DNA from: Sipunculus nudus | Lineage: Eukaryota > Annelida > Sipuncula > Golfingiida > Sipunculidae | Direction of reading: 5' to 3' | NCBI GenBank assembly: GCA_026874595.1 | Contig: CM049307.1 | Span: forward strand, 72,268,643-72,332,642 | Length of the DNA: 64,000 nucleotides | Shown here: in pieces, positions 49,557 through 64,000 of the stretch | How the letters are laid out: the number at the start of each line of letters is the position of its first letter | Position numbering within the stretch: the stretch's first letter is position 1 | The notes under the pieces: model-generated | The model's database searches: none | What the model was told of the DNA's origin: nothing | Seen by the model: only the letters and a program-made list of their open reading frames with translations | Made by a program: the position numbers and the translations under genes

Positions 49557-51047
49557 AACATCATTGCACAAACCACATATTTGCAAGTAGGATTTTAATG
49601 GACTTGTAGGGTAAATTATTTCAAACTTCTCATTCTGAAAGTGACAAAACATAAAGGAGACATATTACTTCAATTTTGCACAAGCATAAAATTTCAATTT
49701 TTTATAATACAATGCATAATATATGTTCAGCAACCTTTAAACCTTGGAGAGTCATGAATTATAAAGAACTGAAGCTTTTTGTAGCCAAACAACTCACAAA
49801 ATACAGGTCATAGCAAAATCATTTCTGGTTTTAAAGGAAGTTTCATCATTTGTATACTTTCAGTGTGTAATCTTTGTGATTAGTGCCCAGCTTGCTGAAA
49901 CACAGACAGAACAACAGACAAGACGGGGAAAAAAAGACCCAATGCTTCAAGCTGGCCATGACCTGGTCTCAAAGAGAAGGAATATGTGTACTAGTAGCAG
50001 GCAGAAAATACTGTTAACAGTGGGAAAGACCACAGTAATCTGGACCAGGATTCATGAAGGGCTAGGGAAAGTACATGCCCACATGATGAGGTTTAATATG
50101 ATAGATTTCTAAGCAATTACACATCACATGGAACAGATTCTGAGAGAAGCATTAGTTACCACAGCTAACATCTTTGAAGGCAAAGGCTTAGAACAATGTA
50201 TCTGCTCCTAGTACAGGCATTCTGACAAGGATTATGACTGTTGAAATCTAATCCCTATCACACATCAGTGAATCACAAATACACAGCCACCTGTGAAAGT
50301 CTATGTGGAGTTCTTTACTCATTCACTTACCGTAAAACCTTTAACCCCAAAGTAACCTTAAACATCACCTTCTTTATGTAAAGTGTTTTCTACTCAGTTG
50401 ACATAAAAAGACACAGTTAATTTGTCAGGTACACAAAGAGATCTTAAGCATCACCTTATTTTGTGCCTTGTTTATGTGACACAATGTATAGTGTTTTTAC
50501 TCACCTGACATAAAAAGACACAAGTAATTTGTCAGGTACAAAAAGAGTTAATGTCAAATATTGTGCCTTGGCACCCTGGCTCTAGAATAAATATATCATC
50601 CATGTACAAATTCTCAAGTTAGTTTGGTATTTTTATTAAATGAAAACCAAACTATATATTTTATAAAAAGACATTGTTTAGTATTAATATTTGCTGTATA
50701 CTGTTACAAGTATTTTAACAAACCCCAAAAGGGACAAATATGTAAATGAGGCTTTCAATTTGTTCACCTGTTTCACTTCTTCAGTTTCAAGGCTTTGGTA
50801 ATGTGTCTTTCCCCAACAGCTTGAGGAGCACAAACATGCTTTGTACACCTTCTGTGATTCCAATCTTTAACAACAGCTTGTGATGAAAAATAATGAAATT
50901 CTGAGAGGGATTTTTAATTAAATAACCATCCTCAAACTGCATTCTTGTGTAGCTGGAGGTATATACAATGTGAAGATGATGATGATATCATGATAACAAT
51001 GACAAAGAAGATGATTTATCTGCAACATTATAATAACAAGTGACAGG
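49557..51047. other. probable region downstream of the HERC-like gene; no gene recognised
   Basis: AT-rich, low-repeat sequence. At about 50395-50550 a phrase with GACATAAAAAGACACA and AATTTGTCAGGTAC occurs twice about 110 bp apart. The gene's 3' UTR may extend into this area if the proximal polyadenylation signal is not used. Confidence 0.35.
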
Positions 51048-51053
51048 TTTATT
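51048..51053 (-). terminator. candidate polyadenylation signal of the HERC-like gene
   Basis: An AATAAA on the - strand about 255 bp after the stop codon. It is the nearest canonical hexamer noticed. AT-rich DNA gives many chance matches, and further candidates exist at lower coordinates. Confidence 0.3.
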
Positions 51054-51306
51054 CAATGTGACCAAGTCTACAGCTACAGCTGCAGAAGATGATGCCCACA
51101 GTTCACTAAAAATATGCGAAGGCATGGTCTGACCAAGTATAAAACACTGGTGTGTAATATGTAACTGTATGACCTTGTCCCTTGCTTGTTAAACAAGCTA
51201 AGCAGTGATGTAGGTTACAGCTGTGTGATGCTGATGTATCTTTCTGCTGGCTCTTCAGCCACTGTTGCTCAGACATGTAAAACAATGTCTAACAAGAGCT
51301 GCCTTA

Positions 51307-63776
<12,470 letters not shown>

Positions 63777-64000
63777 CTGAAAATACATACAACCAGACAT
63801 TACAGTGTGTTAGAAACAGATCAGTCAGCAACATCCTTATGTGTCCCTAGTGCATGCTCATCTGCAGTTCTAATGATGACACTAATTCACAAACTCAGGT
63901 CACAGTAACAGGTGGCTTTACATGGTTACTGGTTACCCTTGATTTCTGATTCTGAATAGCTTGGGCTATTTAAATCTGAACAAGTGGGCCATAGGTATTG
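63777..64000. other. HERC intron sequence running off the window
   Basis: Sequence upstream of the first HERC exon in the window. No further exon was recognised before the edge. Confidence 0.5.

Overview
The window is animal (metazoan) nuclear DNA: AT-rich, gene-poor, with spliced exons, long microsatellites and dense non-autonomous repeats. Hairpin-ended elements terminating in GAGCTAAAAA, tRNA-derived SINEs with a GGTTTTCTCCGGG-type body and pearl/Helitron-like elements with tandem cores strongly suggest a mollusc, most likely a bivalve (inference). There are no operons, CRISPR arrays, rRNA genes or viral genes.

Two protein-coding genes can be supported. (1) On the + strand at 25654-27012 is an intronless 452-residue coding region whose C-terminal domain (FDEHGQTWDVYGAEFDPE...) matches the GPRIN/GRIN family (G protein-regulated inducer of neurite outgrowth). 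(2) On the - strand, eight exons between 63776 and 51307 join in perfect phase and encode the last 230 residues of a HERC3/HERC4-type HECT ubiquitin ligase, with the catalytic motif [10 protein letters not shown] and the natural stop. Its 5' exons lie beyond the right edge.

The rest is repeats, left to right: (AT)n/(GA)n tracts (1.9-2.2 kb); a hairpin-ended element with degenerate tandem units (3.2-6.0 kb); SINEs (7.8-8.4 kb); a 36-bp minisatellite (10.9-11.3 kb); a 33-bp minisatellite with a 515-bp higher-order duplication (12.6-14.3 kb); a foldback element with palindromic sub-repeats enclosing a dead LINE fragment (14.7-16.9 kb); a short hairpin-ended element (19.6-20.4 kb); the GPRIN-like gene (about 25-27.5 kb); a quiet region (27.5-33.8 kb); a SINE and a pair of direct repeats (33.8-35.2 kb); a dead mariner-type transposase (35.8-36.5 kb); microsatellites (37-38.5 kb); two head-to-head Helitron-like elements with 280-bp tandem cores (40.0-43.2 kb); CCTTTGACC-rich tandem units (44.3-45.3 kb); more hairpin-ended elements (46.4-49.6 kb); then the HERC gene, whose large introns hold nested copies of the same families.

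The most interesting signal is architectural. Several repeat families that otherwise differ carry the same perfect palindrome GGTGGCGCCACC at fixed spacing. The elements carrying it at 40-43 kb and 53.3-54.5 kb have Helitron-type ends (A|TC start, CTAG|T end, a 3' hairpin in the best copy). One of these is nested inside a hairpin-ended element that has its own 337-bp tandem array bearing the same palindrome.
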